Below, one piece after another: positions 13,001-23,317 of a stretch of 64,000 nucleotides of DNA (position 1 is the stretch's first letter; each line of letters opens with the position of its first letter). Location of the stretch: the NCBI RefSeq assembly GCF_000003815.2, contig NC_049989.1:13268717-13332716 (forward strand), in the 5' to 3' direction. The translations under genes were made by a program, and so were the position numbers. The notes under the pieces are model-generated. The model was not told where the DNA came from. It searched no databases and was given only the letters and a program-made list of their open reading frames with translations. This stretch comes from Branchiostoma floridae (Eukaryota > Chordata > Leptocardii > Amphioxiformes > Branchiostomatidae).

Positions 13001-16000
13001 GGGGGTATTTGCTATTTCTACCACCCTGCCAAGTTTCAGCTCATTTGGCCAAAAAATGCAAAAAAATTAATCCCATTTGAAGATTTGACAGGAGAAGAAG
13101 AAACCAAGGAAAAACAATATATTGCAATCCCATACTGTAGTATGGATTGCAATATAAATATTCCACAGAAGAAGACCGTTCACATTTTCTGTACTTAGAT
13201 TAAACAGCAAATTGTTTTCCCCATGTGGTTCAGGCGGAGCTCCAGACGACCCAAAAAGACCTGCAGGACGTCTTGCTGGAAGTAAGACATGGTTCCGTTT
13301 TCTTCCTGGTAAACGTTGTACTCTCTCGCAGTACACACCTCGGACAAGGGTTAATATCAATGGTTAACCAGTCGTAAATGCTGTACGTAGATCTAGGCGT
13401 TGTATTGCAGCTGTCTGTATCAGTAAGTGGTAATGACTAACTTGTTGTAAATTCTGTAACGTAACAGCAAGATCTAGGCGCTGTATTGTTACTGTAGTAG
13501 CTGTCTACATCAGTAATTGTTGGTGACAATGGTTTACCAGTTGTAAATGATGTGACGTAGCTCATCAAGATCTAGACATTGTGACCAACAAACGGACGTG
13601 TCAAATCAATCCTTTACTTTTTCATGCATCTTTTTCATAACTTTTTCCCCGGCAGTTGAACGAGGTAAAAGATGACTTCGAGAGAAAATCTGATGAGGCT
13701 ATGATGAAACGTGAAGTGGAAATGAAGGTTAGTGCAAATGTTTCATTTGGTATTTCTTGTCTGACATTTTACCTTGTTTAGATACAGCCTTTTTTGTCCC
13801 ATTTTCATTCCGTACATAGTGACTATCTGCCGTGCGCAGGACCTTCTATGGTCTAAAATGTTGAATGTTTTGACCTCTCCACTATGCGTAGAACATGGAG
13901 GACAGGCTCGTCTCCATCACGGCCGAGAGGGAAATCTTTAAGGCAAGTAGCCACCACTTCAGTCTACAACATTGGAACAGAGCCAAACCAGATGTAAACA
14001 AGCACTATTGCACACTGACCAAACCAACGACCCAAGTTCAAACATTAAGAATGATTATGACAAAACATTTTAAGCAAAATAGTATTTGTAAATTTTTCCT
14101 TTCAACTCTGAAGACTTCTACTGCTTAAAATTTTGTGCAATCACTACAGCAGGGGGCTAGTCTACTGGTAGTGGCGTGCTGTGTTCAACTACCATACTCT
14201 TTCCCAAATGCTGAGTGCTAAGCAGAGAAAACAGCATGTACCATTTATAAAGTATTTGGTATATGAATGAATGAACTCTATTGCACGACATTTGTTCATT
14301 GTACAATGGAATGCAAGAATGAAAAGCAATTACTAGTAATACAATACTCGTTTCGGCTAAGGTCTATGACTACGGGAATCTGAACGTAAATGACGTATTG
14401 ACATACTGTGATATATAACTAAACGTTTCAGTCTTTTACAATGTATTCTCTCTTTATTAGAGCGTTACATGTGTATTGGCCAAAGTAAATAGACATGAAG
14501 TTGGGATATGAGATAAGTAGATTGAAAATACATGTGTTTGACTTTGGCAATGGTGTACTAATCGTACATATGATCACAGAGGTTGAAAAAGACCTCCTTG
14601 ATATGATCATATTCATTAATTTTCGTCTAGTATCTTCTGTATAAGCCGGAAATGTCATTAGAAAATGATATTCATCTTTCTTGCATAAGAATTTTGTACT
14701 GCACATTTTTTACATATCTTTTGAAATAAATTTCCGGTGCATTTTTTTCCGCGCAATTCTCATGCAGCAATCAAATTGAGACCCTGAATAAACTGTAGTG
14801 TACACCGTCTACATTCTAGATGATTGCCACCACCACCCATAGCGACGGCCAGAGCGACACAGTGTCTAACAACAGTTACAGAGACAGCGAGAGAAAGAGA
14901 AGAGATGCCACATTCCCCCATAACAACGGCCAGAGTGACACAGTGTCTAACAACAGTTACAGAAGAGATGCCACATTCCCCCACAACAACGGCCAGAGTG
15001 ACACAGTGTCTAACAACAGAAGAGATGACACCTTCCCCCACAACGACGGCCAGAGTGACACAGTGTCTAACAACAGTTACAGAAGAGATGACACCTTCCC
15101 CCACAACAACGGCCAGAGCGACACAGTGTCTAACAACAGAAGAGATGACACCTTCCCCCACAACGACGGCCAGAGTGACACAGTGTCTAACAACAGAAAA
15201 TATGACACCTTCCCCCACAACGACGGCCAGAGTGACACAGTGTCTAACAACAGAAGAGATGACACCTTCCCACACAACGACGGCCAGAGTGACACAGTGT
15301 CTAACAACAGAAAATATGACACCTTCCCCCACAACGACGGCCAGAGTGACACAGTGTCTAACAACAGAAGAGATGACACCTTCCCCCACAACGACGGCCA
15401 GAGTGACACAGTGTCTAACAACAGAAGAGATGACACCTTCCCCCACAACGACGGCCAGAGTGACACAGTGTCTAACAACAGAAGAGATGCCACCTTCCCC
15501 CACAACGACGGCCAGAGTGACACAGTGTCTAACAACAGAAGAGATGACACCTTCCCCCACAACGACGGCCAGAGTGACACAGTGTCTAACAACAGAAAAT
15601 ATGACACCTTCCCCCACAACGACGGCCAGAGTGACACAGTGTCTAACAACAGAAGAGATGCCACCTTCCCCCACAACGACGGCCAGAGTGACACAGTGTC
15701 TAACAACAGAAGAGATGACACCTTCCCCCACAACGACGGCCAGAGTGACACAGTGTCTAACAACAGAAGAGATGACACCTTCCCCCACAACGACGGCCAG
15801 AGTGACACAGTGTCTAACAACAGAAGAGATGCCACCTTCCCCCACAACGACGGCCAGAGTGACACAGTGTCTAACAACAGAAGAGATGACACCTTCCCCC
15901 ACAACGACGGCCAGAGTGACACAGTGTCCAACAACAGAAAATATGACACATTCCCCCACAACGACGGCCAGAGTGAGATGTACGAGTATAACGAGATACG

Positions 16001-18077
16001 AGCTTCTGCAACAATCCCCCACGGGCGCGAGAGGGTTCCAGAGGCCAGGAGGAACGACCACAAAGGACGGGTAAGTCTTTGACTATCAGTTTATTTGGAT
16101 CCACAAGTAGGTTTGTATTTCTGTTAGCTATTCTTCCTGTGGTCCCATACTTCAAATACGACAGCACGACAGACAAGGAAAGGAAACTAAAGAACAATCA
16201 CACTTAAGTACATGAAAAACATATAACTGCAGAAGTCTTGACCTTCATTGTCATGGTATAGTCATTATCCAAGGAGAATTCCTTTCCCCCTTCCCCAAAA
16301 TGAGGAAATTTTCGCTGAAAATTCTATTTCTTGATATTATTTTTTTAACAAAAAATGACTATTCTACAGTGAAGTAAAATTGGCCAGTTGTTTGGCTATT
16401 ATGTTTGTTGTTCTCATGTGACTGTTTGAGATGAATGGTCCTTGCAAACATTGAAACTTATCTATCATACAGACTCTAAAACGTTACAACAAAGGACATA
16501 CAGTACACATTCTCTGTACTTCAGCACACGTCTGTTTTTCCATATGTTTTAGGAGAACCGTATGAGAGATATGGAGACGATCCTTTCAGAAGTAAGACAT
16601 GCTTTGTTCTTTTTGGTAGACACTGTACTCTCTAGATCTCGTGAAACACACCTCGAACAACGCTCAACATTGACACTGACATTGTAGTTGTCTGTATCAG
16701 TAAGGGTTGATGTAAATGGTTAACCAGTTGTAAATGCTGTACGTAACGTAACAGCAAGATCAAGGCGTTGTATTGTAGTTGTCTGTATAAGTAAGGGCTG
16801 ATGTAAATGGTTTACCAGTTGTAAATGTTGTAACGTAACAGCAAGATCTAGGCGTTGTATTGTAGTTGTCTGTATCAGTAAGGGTTGATGTAAATGGTCA
16901 ACCAGTTGTAAATGCTTTACATAACGTAGCAGCAATATTTAGGCGCTGTGGCCAACAAACGGACGTGTCATTCAATCTTTTAGTTATTCAGACATATTTT
17001 TTATAATTCTTTCCCGGCAGCTCAACAGAGTTAAACATGAAGCCGAGAAACAAAAAGAAAAAATGAAGGTCAGTGTCAATGTTTGAATTTGTTTTTCTTT
17101 TCCGACCGTTTCCCTTATTTACATACAGCCTCTTTTCTCGCATTTTCATTCTGTACATAATGGGAATCTTTCATGTGCAGGACATTCTAAGGACTGTAAA
17201 TGTTTAGTGTTTTGACCTCTCCACTTTCCGTAGATAATGCAAGACAGGCTGTTTTCGATGAAGGCCGAGCGGGAAATCTTTAAGGTTAGTAGCCACCACT
17301 TCAGTCTACAACATTGGAACAGAGCCAAACCAGATGTAAACAAGCACTACTGCACACTGACCAATCAATTAACCTGTTTTCCAAGTTCAAACATTAAGGC
17401 CAAAAGCAAGCTGTAGTATTTGTAAACTTTTCCGTTCAAACCTGAATACTTCTGTTCATTCATTCCATGAGTTAACTTCATGCTGACGAGGCAAAATGTG
17501 TCGGGATAGTTTATATTATCTCGTTAAAATGTCACGTCACTGTGGTGGTCTGATCATCACCCATGGTCTACATTCCAGGTCCTCGCAACATCGTCAAAAA
17601 GGAAGCAAGAGGAAGAAGAGCGCCATTCGAACGAACACATCCAAAGGGTAACACTGATTTTTCATCTCATGAAACTAAATTTGATATCAGTTCGATATCC
17701 GCTCGAAATAGATAATCGTCGGAAAGTATACATTAAGCTTTATTTAGGAAGACAAAAATTAACATCGAATCAAATACAAGAAGCACCTTTGCATGTAGAT
17801 ACAGCGTTTGATATGTAACTGTAGTTTCTGTCCTGTCAAGAAATATTGAAAAAGTCGTGACAATTCATATCCTGAGTGTGATGTGTGTTTGTATATACAG
17901 GCAAGAAGACAGAATCATCGCGAGCAGGTCGCGTACTTGCACCAAGCCTGGCAAGACGCTGCAAGAAGCCCACGTCACGTGTACGATCCGAACTGGCCAC
18001 CAGAGAATTCCATCAACAGGACAGAAAATGTTTCATGTTTTGACAAAGATACCGACCATGTTAGAGACAAAACATGA
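4011..18077 (+). CDS. Coiled-coil cassette gene, copy A (21 exons, 933 aa predicted)
   Basis: Family not recognised. Exons: 4011-4080, 5668-5756, 6412-6459, 6746-6799, 7350-7412, 8366-8437, 9095-9142, 9550-9663, 9932-10081, 10480-10629, 11629-11715, 12115-12165, 13234-13281, 13656-13727, 13892-13942, 14820-16070, 16553-16591, 17021-17068, 17234-17284, 17579-17647, 17901-18077. The sum is 2802 nt, exactly 934 codons with TGA. Exon 1 (MEYIRKIRGSSSDAK...) ends in phase 1 and is completed by exon 2; all later junctions are phase 0. The product is mostly charged, Glu/Lys/Gln-rich helix typical of coiled coils, has no signal peptide or membrane helix, and ends in a distinct tail with AYLHQAWQDAARSP and DPNWPPENS. 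Copy A alone has a doubled block of exons 13-16/17-20, with exon 16 turned into a minisatellite. It is probably an intracellular scaffold or filament-type protein, by inference only. Confidence 0.75.
7578..7598 (+). pseudogene. Relic duplicate of exon 5, copy A
   Basis: A second, shorter version of the end of exon 5 (AQKAVQEAIAK against AQRVAQEALTK) is followed by GTAAGA, but no usable acceptor is visible. In copy B the corresponding site (around 37950) has lost the donor, and in copy C (around 56405-56432) it reads GCAGATGTAAG. It looks like an exon duplicate decaying in parallel. Confidence 0.4.
8520..8760. repeat. Dispersed repeat fragment in intron 6 (copy A)
   Basis: The block runs from CCGCCTTATGGAGTAACACACC through a TA-rich core to GACGTCCTATCAGAGGGACG. 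It recurs at the same intron position in copy B (about 38885-39115) and copy C (about 57340-57570). Copy A has a longer (TA)n run at 8560-8580. The CCGCC..CGTAACACACCA end is also found near 29605 and 53540, so this is a transposable-element remnant of unknown class. Confidence 0.5.
9932..10629 (+). CDS. Paired 50-codon exons 9 and 10 of copy A
   Basis: Exons 9932-10081 and 10480-10629 are each exactly 150 nt and encode related 50-residue helices: ALTEGF...ERFLQEM...KDIHEEEVK and ALKESF...ERLLQET...KDIHEEEVK. Both acceptors read GAATGTTCACAG. The following introns are also alike, sharing CATTCAGAAC.AAATAAAAGTG and GATAAACAACCAAGTCT, so exon plus intron was duplicated in tandem with a period of 548 bp. 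The equivalents are 40333-40482 and 41479-41628 in copy B, and 58979-59128 and 59682-59831 in copy C. Confidence 0.75.
10964..11179 (+). other. Unassigned 71-codon open frame in intron 10
   Basis: A frame encoding MLIDIHERIDFHLFS... ending in FLSRMAKKT lies in sequence without counterpart in copies B and C. Its composition is complex rather than repetitive, so it may be a fragment of another gene or transposon. No good splice sites place it in the coiled-coil transcript, and I do not recognise it. Confidence 0.2.
12400..13230. other. Copy A intron filled with repeat fragments
   Basis: Contains GGCGACGCCTCAGGGGCTAGC and CTAATAGTATAG, with relatives at 29006 and 31290. It also has a T-rich/GACAGGAGAAGAAGAAAC segment near 13085, whose reverse complement recurs near 47310 and 48230. 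No coding exon was found. Confidence 0.4.
13892..13942 (+). CDS. Exon 15 of copy A, followed by a GC-AG intron
   Basis: The exon encodes NMEDRLVSITAEREIFK (17 codons, phase 0-0). The next intron begins GCAAGT rather than GTAAGT. The equivalent exon in copy B (46575-46625) also ends AAG|GCAAGT, whereas the second version in copy A (17234-17284) has GTTAGT and copy C (62953-63003) has GTAAGT. GC-AG introns are a known minor class, so this is probably functional. Confidence 0.7.
14145..14275 (-). mobile_element. Body fragment of the tRNA-derived SINE family
   Basis: ACAGCAGGGGGCTAGTC through CAGCATGTACCATT and AGTATTTGGTAT matches the body of the complete SINE at 2858-3138, but the tRNA-like head is missing. 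It sits in the intron between exons 15 and 16 of copy A. Confidence 0.55.
14280..14760. other. AT-rich intron sequence before the minisatellite exon
   Basis: No exon or recognised element is seen. A CTACATTCTAG acceptor at its end matches the acceptor of the VLAT exon in copies B and C, tying the minisatellite exon to that exon position. Confidence 0.4.
14820..15970. repeat. 57-bp minisatellite array, about 19 units
   Basis: Units are nearly identical (ACGGCCAGAGTGACACAGTG core), with two early units lengthened by AGTTAC. Because 57 and 63 are multiples of 3 and no stop falls in most frames, several sense and antisense frames remain open throughout. Only one is supported by splice phase. Confidence 0.95.
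14820..16070 (+). CDS. Exon 16 of copy A: 57-bp coding minisatellite
   Basis: A 1251-nt exon (417 codons, phase 0-0) lies between a CTACATTCTAG acceptor and a GTAAGT donor. It begins MIATTTHSDG, aligning with VLATSSKRK and VLATAKRNK at the start of the equivalent short exons elsewhere, which fixes the reading frame. It then holds 19 copies of GQSDTVSNN in a 19-residue unit, consensus RRDDTFPHNDGQSDTVSNN, plus a partial last unit. Variants are RRDA, RKYD and a +2 residue SY insertion (63 bp). It ends GREREVP-like, Arg-rich (GRERVPEARRNDHKGR). The repeat is hydrophilic, rich in Asp, Asn, Ser and Thr, and probably disordered. Copies B and C have only 23-24 codons here. Confidence 0.75.
16681..16945. 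repeat. Intronic tandem repeat, 87-90 bp unit
   Basis: TGTCTGTATCAGTAAGGG restarts at 16690, 16780 and 16867 with conserved GATGTAAATGGTTAACCAG and CAAGATCTAGGCGTTGTATT stretches. A diverged version occupies the paralogous intron at about 13370-13580, as expected if the four-exon block was duplicated with its introns. Confidence 0.8.
17901..18077 (+). CDS. Terminal exon of copy A (conserved tail)
   Basis: The exon encodes 58 residues and TGA, starting ARRQNHREQVAYLHQAWQ and ending DTDHVRDKT. It is unlike the coiled-coil exons: richer in Trp, Pro and His, with DPNWPPENS and two N-glycosylation-type sequons (NRT, NVS), meaningless if cytosolic. The same exon at 49571 and 63616 is almost unchanged at nucleotide level, in contrast with diverged upstream exons. 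Confidence 0.75.
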   Translation, partial: ARRQNHREQVAYLHQAWQDAARSPRHVYDPNWPPENSINRTENVSCFDKDTDHVRDKT

Positions 18078-18536
18078 ATCCATAGCAGTGAGGTTAACGT
18101 ACTTTAGATTTAGTTCAGATTAGGAAAAATTTGGAGATGAACTGATACATGTAGCAGTTATCAGTGAAAAGTAGTTTTGTTGAGCGGGTACATCAGTAGA
18201 TGATGCAGTTCCTTGCTTGAAAAACAAAAAATTAATGTGTTTTTTTTACTGCCAACATCTCGATACTCCTGCTGCTATCACCGCTAGATGGCGCTAAAGG
18301 GAAAAGTTTGCGGTCCCAAACGTGACTAAGTCTGTACAACCCCTCTCAACTCATAATTATCGATTTCATCACGGTGTAGATCATGGTTAAAACATACTTA
18401 GATTTTCATCTCACAGCAGCTCTACCCAGCAAAGGAAAGATCTGTCAGTATTGTTCCCAGGAGGGTACCAGAATTTCTTCGCGCTTTTGAATGTCGATGT
18501 ATATAGTCTGCTACGATTTGGTCACGATATACCGTA

Positions 18537-18546
18537 AATAAATAAA
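18537..18546 (+). terminator. Polyadenylation signals after copy A
   Basis: Two overlapping AATAAA hexamers lie about 460 nt after the stop codon. The same pair follows copy B at 50214-50223. This is a plausible 3' end, but no cleavage site can be seen. Confidence 0.4.
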
Positions 18547-18639
18547 TGCCCAATCGAATGACATTTCTGAGCGTATGCATGTGTCACCGTCATATTTCAA
18601 TGTTTTCTTTTAGAAAATGCTATTTTTTAGATCAGCGCA

Positions 18640-18917
18640 AACCAGGGACACAAGCACGGTGTAGCATTGTTCCTGACGCATCAACCTCGATTACACTGAC
18701 AGAAGCTGGTGAAGACAAACACCATGTAGTGTTCCTCCTGAACTCAGACGTGAACAACGTTTCAATCAATCCTTTGGATCTGGTCATGACTGCACTTTTT
18801 CAATCTTCCTTGTTGTTGCTTTGTCTTGCTTCGTAGCTCTTGCACTACGTAAAAATACATTAAAGAAACCTCATGGCACCGACCAGTTCTCCCATCATAC
18901 CTACGAGACTGTGGAAG
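18640..18917 (+). pseudogene. Truncated copy of the LRR-Ig receptor 3' end
   Basis: The sequence matches 1730-2030 of the receptor gene: IVPDASTS, then LTEAGEDKHHVVFLLNSDV and NPLDLVM. Two extra bases in the transmembrane region shift the frame to a stop (LLLLCLAS*). It ends abruptly at GTGGAAG, where a MITE begins. No LRR or Ig coding sequence remains. The same two-base insertion is in the copy at 50316, so the break predates their duplication. Confidence 0.8.
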
Positions 18918-19120
18918 ACCGCTAAGCGAACCTTTCGGTAACCGCAAATCGACCCCATACCATCGAAGCTCTAGAATCTTGAAGAAGATGTGCGTTACTT
19001 CCGTCACTTGAATTCGATAGTACAACCCGTAAGGAGAAGACAAAAAGTGATTTGAGTACTAAAAATTACTTCCTTACTTTTCTACTGGCCTTGAAATTGA
19101 ATGAAGGTTCGCTTAGCGGT
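18918..19120. mobile_element. MITE with ACCGCTAAGCGAACCTT inverted termini
   Basis: The left end ACCGCTAAGCGAACCTT is matched by AAGGTTCGCTTAGCGGT at the right end. Internal sequence GTGCGTTACTT..CACTTGAAT and AAAATTACTT.CTTACTTTTC recurs around 22545-22815 in diverged form. It interrupts the LRR-Ig relic; a target duplication was not clear. Confidence 0.65.
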
Positions 19121-20735
19121 TACTTCAGGGGACCCTTTAATCGAGAATATCTCGAAAACAAAAGCACGATCTAATTATGCGGTTTATGAATTACAATAGG
19201 GTACCAATGGACCTATCTAATCATACCAAGTTCAACCCCCGAAAGATAGTTAAAGATTGCTGATGACCGACCTCCGGTCAGATTTGAACTCTAACCCTGC
19301 ACATGAAGGTCTCAGAACACAGTTTTTCGCCTATGGGCCTAAAGTGAGGTGGTTCGATTACTCAAAACCTATAGCAGGGTGCAGATACAATTTACAAGAA
19401 TTTAGTATGTTCAAGTTGAGGGTACAAGCTACAAAATATCTGAAAATGAGCATAGATTTGCCTGCTCGTTTTTTCTATAATGGACACTTTGATTTGACCC
19501 CCAGCGCAGGTCATGGAACTGCAGGCGGCATATCAAGGCGCAAATTCCCGCCGGCCGAAAAAGCAACGTAATAGAAGAATAAATACGGCCTTTGCAAGTA
19601 CTGAGATGCACTATTTCAACCCGAACTACTACGGGGGTCGCGGATGAATACAGTGTGTTATGAGACCTCAAAGTTTCCTTCGATACGCCGATACCATATT
19701 TGGAGTGCACACACAGGAAGTGGGTGCAGCCCAAAACTACGAAGGCCCACACGTACAATGTTTACCTGCAGTACTTTGTTTTGTTACTTTGCACCATTTG
19801 CGATGATTATAGTGTTTAAATGCTTGCCCGAACGTTCGATGGTACATAGCTTGTAGGTATAGAATTAGAGATGTTTTATTTTCTTATCAATTGCAAATTA
19901 TCTGCACTTACACACAGGTCGTAGAATTGCATAGTAATTGTGGTTTGCCCTTATCAGACATTAAACTGTTATCCCTGAAAACAGGAAGAAACAGACTACG
20001 GCCTTCTTTATTGCTTTCCAGGCTGATATCGTTTTAAGACGACCATTACGCCTGAGGATTGTTCTGACATTTTAAGACGTGTGGTAGTCCGCACACACGC
20101 ATAAACAGACATACATACCCATAATACACTGACGACTTTAACTTAGACTGCAGTATCGTTCTACATTCAATTCTGAGACGTTAAAAATCCTACTATCGTT
20201 CTGCAACTACTTCTCTAACATATTGAATCACAATGTCGAACTCACGTAGAGATGTGATAAAACTGATTGCCATGACTTGGATCCCTCCATTTGGAAGATT
20301 GTGAGGTCGAACTACTAGTAAATATTTGGTTTGCCCTCCTGAAGATCTGACTGGAATATTGGGATGAACTGATGTATATGATGAATATGATGTATGTAGC
20401 CTTTATTTCGGCCAATTACGATAATGAACTAATTCAACGTTAAATATAGGTTCTAAATACAGATAACAGATAGCTAACGTATGCAACACATGGCACGTTA
20501 ATATCAACGCCAATGAGGTACTCAAAATTGGTGTCTGAGCAGTTTTCTGGGTGTTTTAGGCGTTTCAAAATGATTTTAATGTATGGACCTAGTAAAATGA
20601 AGATAATTTATGCAAATTATTATGACGTCATGATTACATCATCAAGAATTATAAGGCCAGTAGCTCACTTTTAGATGTTCTCATTGGCTTGTAATTCGAT
20701 GATTTAATCAATAAAAGTACACAAAAATGTACATA
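19121..20735. other. Spacer without a recognised gene
   Basis: Short open frames up to about 104 codons are present (for example 19257-19571) but show no motif, splice structure or conservation in the window. AT-rich, probably non-coding. Confidence 0.4.
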
Positions 20736-20744
20736 TAGTACATA

Positions 20745-21749
20745 GGGTTTACGGAAAAGGCTGGCCTGTCTACCTGGGCTGTCTACCTGGGCTGTCTACC
20801 TGGGCTGGCTATCACGTCAGACTACTTGGACCTACGAAAGCCCATTGGGACAAAAGCTGTTTTAGCAGTAGGGGTTGTTTGTGCGCAATGAAGAAGCTAT
20901 GTGTGAAGCTATTGTGTGTGTTACATAACCCAGAGGTTCTGGGTTCAAATCAGTTGATATGCCACCAATCTTGTTCCCTTGGGAAGGGCTGTTAACACAA
21001 CTTATCGGGCTTATTGGAGTGGTGGCTAGTTGGTCAAAGGTGTCCAGGAGCTGTTCTTTAGTGGCTGTCAGGGTCCCGGCTTCTGTGCCATACATTAGGA
21101 TCGACAATTGAATTGTGATGAGCTTGAAATAAGCGTTGCTAAAGTGCAAGGGTCTGGAACTGCTGCCATTTGGTGCTAACTAAGGTGACCTCAATACAAC
21201 AGCAATTACCCCAGGTGTGGCCATAGGACTTAAGTTTTGAACCACTAATACACTGGGAAGGAAGGACCCCTAGTCTTTTCCGTAAGAGTGGGTCCTATGC
21301 CCTATCTGAGGGAGGGCCCTTACCAAAGCTAGATACTCTTTTCTCCACCCTAGTGAAGGGAGGAAAGTCGTGGTAAGAGCCCTTCCCAAGCGCACAAGAT
21401 TGGTGGCATATCAACTGATTCAAACCCAAAACCTCTGGGTTATGTAACATACACAGCTCCTTCAAACACAGTTGCTTCACAAACAGCTCCTTCACACACA
21501 GCTCCTTCACACACAGCTGCTTTACAAACAGCTCCTTCACACACTGCCCCTTCACACAGCTCATTCACATAATAACGCACAGATCCTTCACACATAGCTT
21601 CTTCGCTGAGCACAAACAACCCCTACTGCTAAAACAGCTTTTGTCCCAATGGGCTTTCGTAGGTCCAAGTAGCCTGACGTGATAGCCAGCCCAGGTAGAC
21701 AGCCCAGGTAGACAGCCCAGGTAGACAGGCCAGCCTTTTCCGTAAACCC
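20745..21749. mobile_element. Foldback DNA transposon, 164-bp inverted termini, 9-bp TSD
   Basis: The ends GGGTTTACGGAAAAGGCTGG and their reverse complement continue as near-perfect inverted arms at 20745-20908 and 21586-21749. TAGTACATA flanks both sides (20736-20744 and 21750-21758). Each arm holds three tandem GTCTACCTGGGCT units; a 15-bp array of CTCCTTCACACACAG type lies inside the right arm, and inner parts of the arms (TGATATGCCACCAATCTTGT) are also inverted. There is no transposase frame, so it is non-autonomous. A 9-bp duplication with long TIRs fits Mutator-like or foldback elements; the class is inference. Confidence 0.85.
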
Positions 21750-21863
21750 TAGTACATAATATAGTGAGTTAAAAGATCTACGTGCATTTTTTTTATTTCA
21801 TTTTGAAATGCTATTTTTTTTATTTACGTCGATAATTTAATTGATATTTAATAACAAATTGCA

Positions 21864-22211
21864 ATGAGTAAGACACTTACCTCAGTCATTCATCTGGTGA
21901 TGTGCGTAGCACCAACCGCGCAGTCGCGCCCTCAGCCTCACGATTCTTGTTCAAATGGCGAAAATTCTGGTGACGGTGTAACGGCCATGAACCAAATGTT
22001 TCAACGGTACCACATGCCCGAATTTAGCAAAGGAACCCCAGAAAGTCCATCATATAAGTCCACAACAGGCGCCACCTCCCTAGACTACAAGTGGTATCCA
22101 AATTATGAAGCTAAAGAGCAAATTCGATTCTCAATAAGTACAGTCACGTCGGTGTGTTTTGATTGTCCACCATCTTGGAAATTTCCAATTCTCGTACCCA
22201 GGACACTGTGA
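21864..22211 (+). other. Unassigned 115-codon open frame
   Basis: The frame begins MSKTLTSVIHLVMCVAPTAQ, which could be a weak signal peptide, and continues with complex sequence (MNQMFQRYHMPEFSKG, DYKWYPNYEAKEQIRFS). I cannot assign a family. It could be an isolated exon of another gene or chance. Confidence 0.2.
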
Positions 22212-22539
22212 GAGAAGAGGGCTCATCATGTGACTTTAAACCGTTTCGTTTATAGCAAACAGAAGATGTATCTAAACATAGTAGGGCAGGTAGACTTTTA
22301 TGTATATGGCTCTTCTAAGGTATTTGGTCTACGTATGAAATTGTTACCCACAACAACTTCTTCCAAATGGAGTGAGTAGTAGTAACTTTTTTTTTAGATG
22401 ACAATGAGCTTTATTACTTTATTACTCGTGCATCCCTACATGTTTCAGTGTGGTTTTAAGTATGGGGCCCGTACAAGCTTCCCGATATAAATTCCTTTCC
22501 CGTCATTTTTCCTCTCCTGGCGTATTCACCTACGAACTC

Positions 22540-22820
22540 CACAAACGAATGAATGAAGGCTCACCTAGGGGGTTACCGCTAGCGCTACGCGAACCCTTCG
22601 GTAACCGCAAAAAAAGCGAACCCTTACGTTTGGACTTCAGGAATTCCAAACAAAGTGTGCGTTACTTTCAACACTTGAATATCATAGTAAAAGCCGTAGG
22701 CAGAAGGTAGAAAGTCATTTGAGTACCAAAAATTACTTTCTTACTTTTCTACAAACGAATGAAGGCTCACCTTGGGGCTAACCGCTAGCGCTAAGCGAAC
22801 CCTTCGGTAACCGCAAAAAA
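22540..22820. repeat. Diverged repeats related to the 18918 MITE
   Basis: Two GAATGAAGGCTCACCT..GGG blocks, each followed by ACCGCTAGCGCTA.GCGAACCC and TTCGGTAACCGCAAAA, surround the inner GTGCGTTACTTTCAACACTTG segment shared with 18918-19120. Confidence 0.55.
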
Positions 22821-23216
22821 CTAGCCTGGATACCATGCCCCAACCTCAAAATATATCTTTTGTGTTGGGGTCCGGCAGGATGCCTATATATAGGTCAAAC
22901 ACTGCAGAAACCAACTAAATGACACACAATTACACGGTGTCCGTAAGGTGTGTTGCCCCGGCCAGGCTCTGAAGCCACAAATTTGTCCCGGTGGACTGCC
23001 GGGCACTACGGGGCTACCAATCGGTGTTTTCACGGGTAGACCACAACGTCTATTAATCGCCGGGCCCCGGGTTTATCTTAACTCTGAGCTAAACAATGAA
23101 TAAAAAAAATACATCCGATAGCTGCATGGCGGCCCACGGGGTCACACCCGAAATTGCCCCCAAACATCCCATAAAGTACCTTGCGGAACCCCTTTATCAC
23201 ATTCTGACCGAAGCAG

Positions 23217-23317
23217 AACACAACACAACACAACACAACACAACACAACACAACACAATGCAACACAACATAGCACCACACAACACAACACAACGCAACA
23301 CACCACAACACAACACA
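23217..23317. repeat. (ACACA)n-type microsatellite
   Basis: About 100 bp of AACAC pentanucleotides with scattered substitutions. Confidence 0.9.

Noticed and set aside
14820-15970. CRISPR-like regular repeats
   Set aside because: Units abut directly with no unique spacers, and the array lies inside an exon with a fixed frame; it is a minisatellite.
18640-18836. Alternative transmembrane last exon for copy A
   Set aside because: An acceptor-like sequence exists upstream, but the frame is shifted and stops inside the membrane segment; it is a relic.
21295-21564. Minus-strand frame with repeated CVKEL residues
   Set aside because: It translates the 15-bp tandem array inside the foldback element; no other support.
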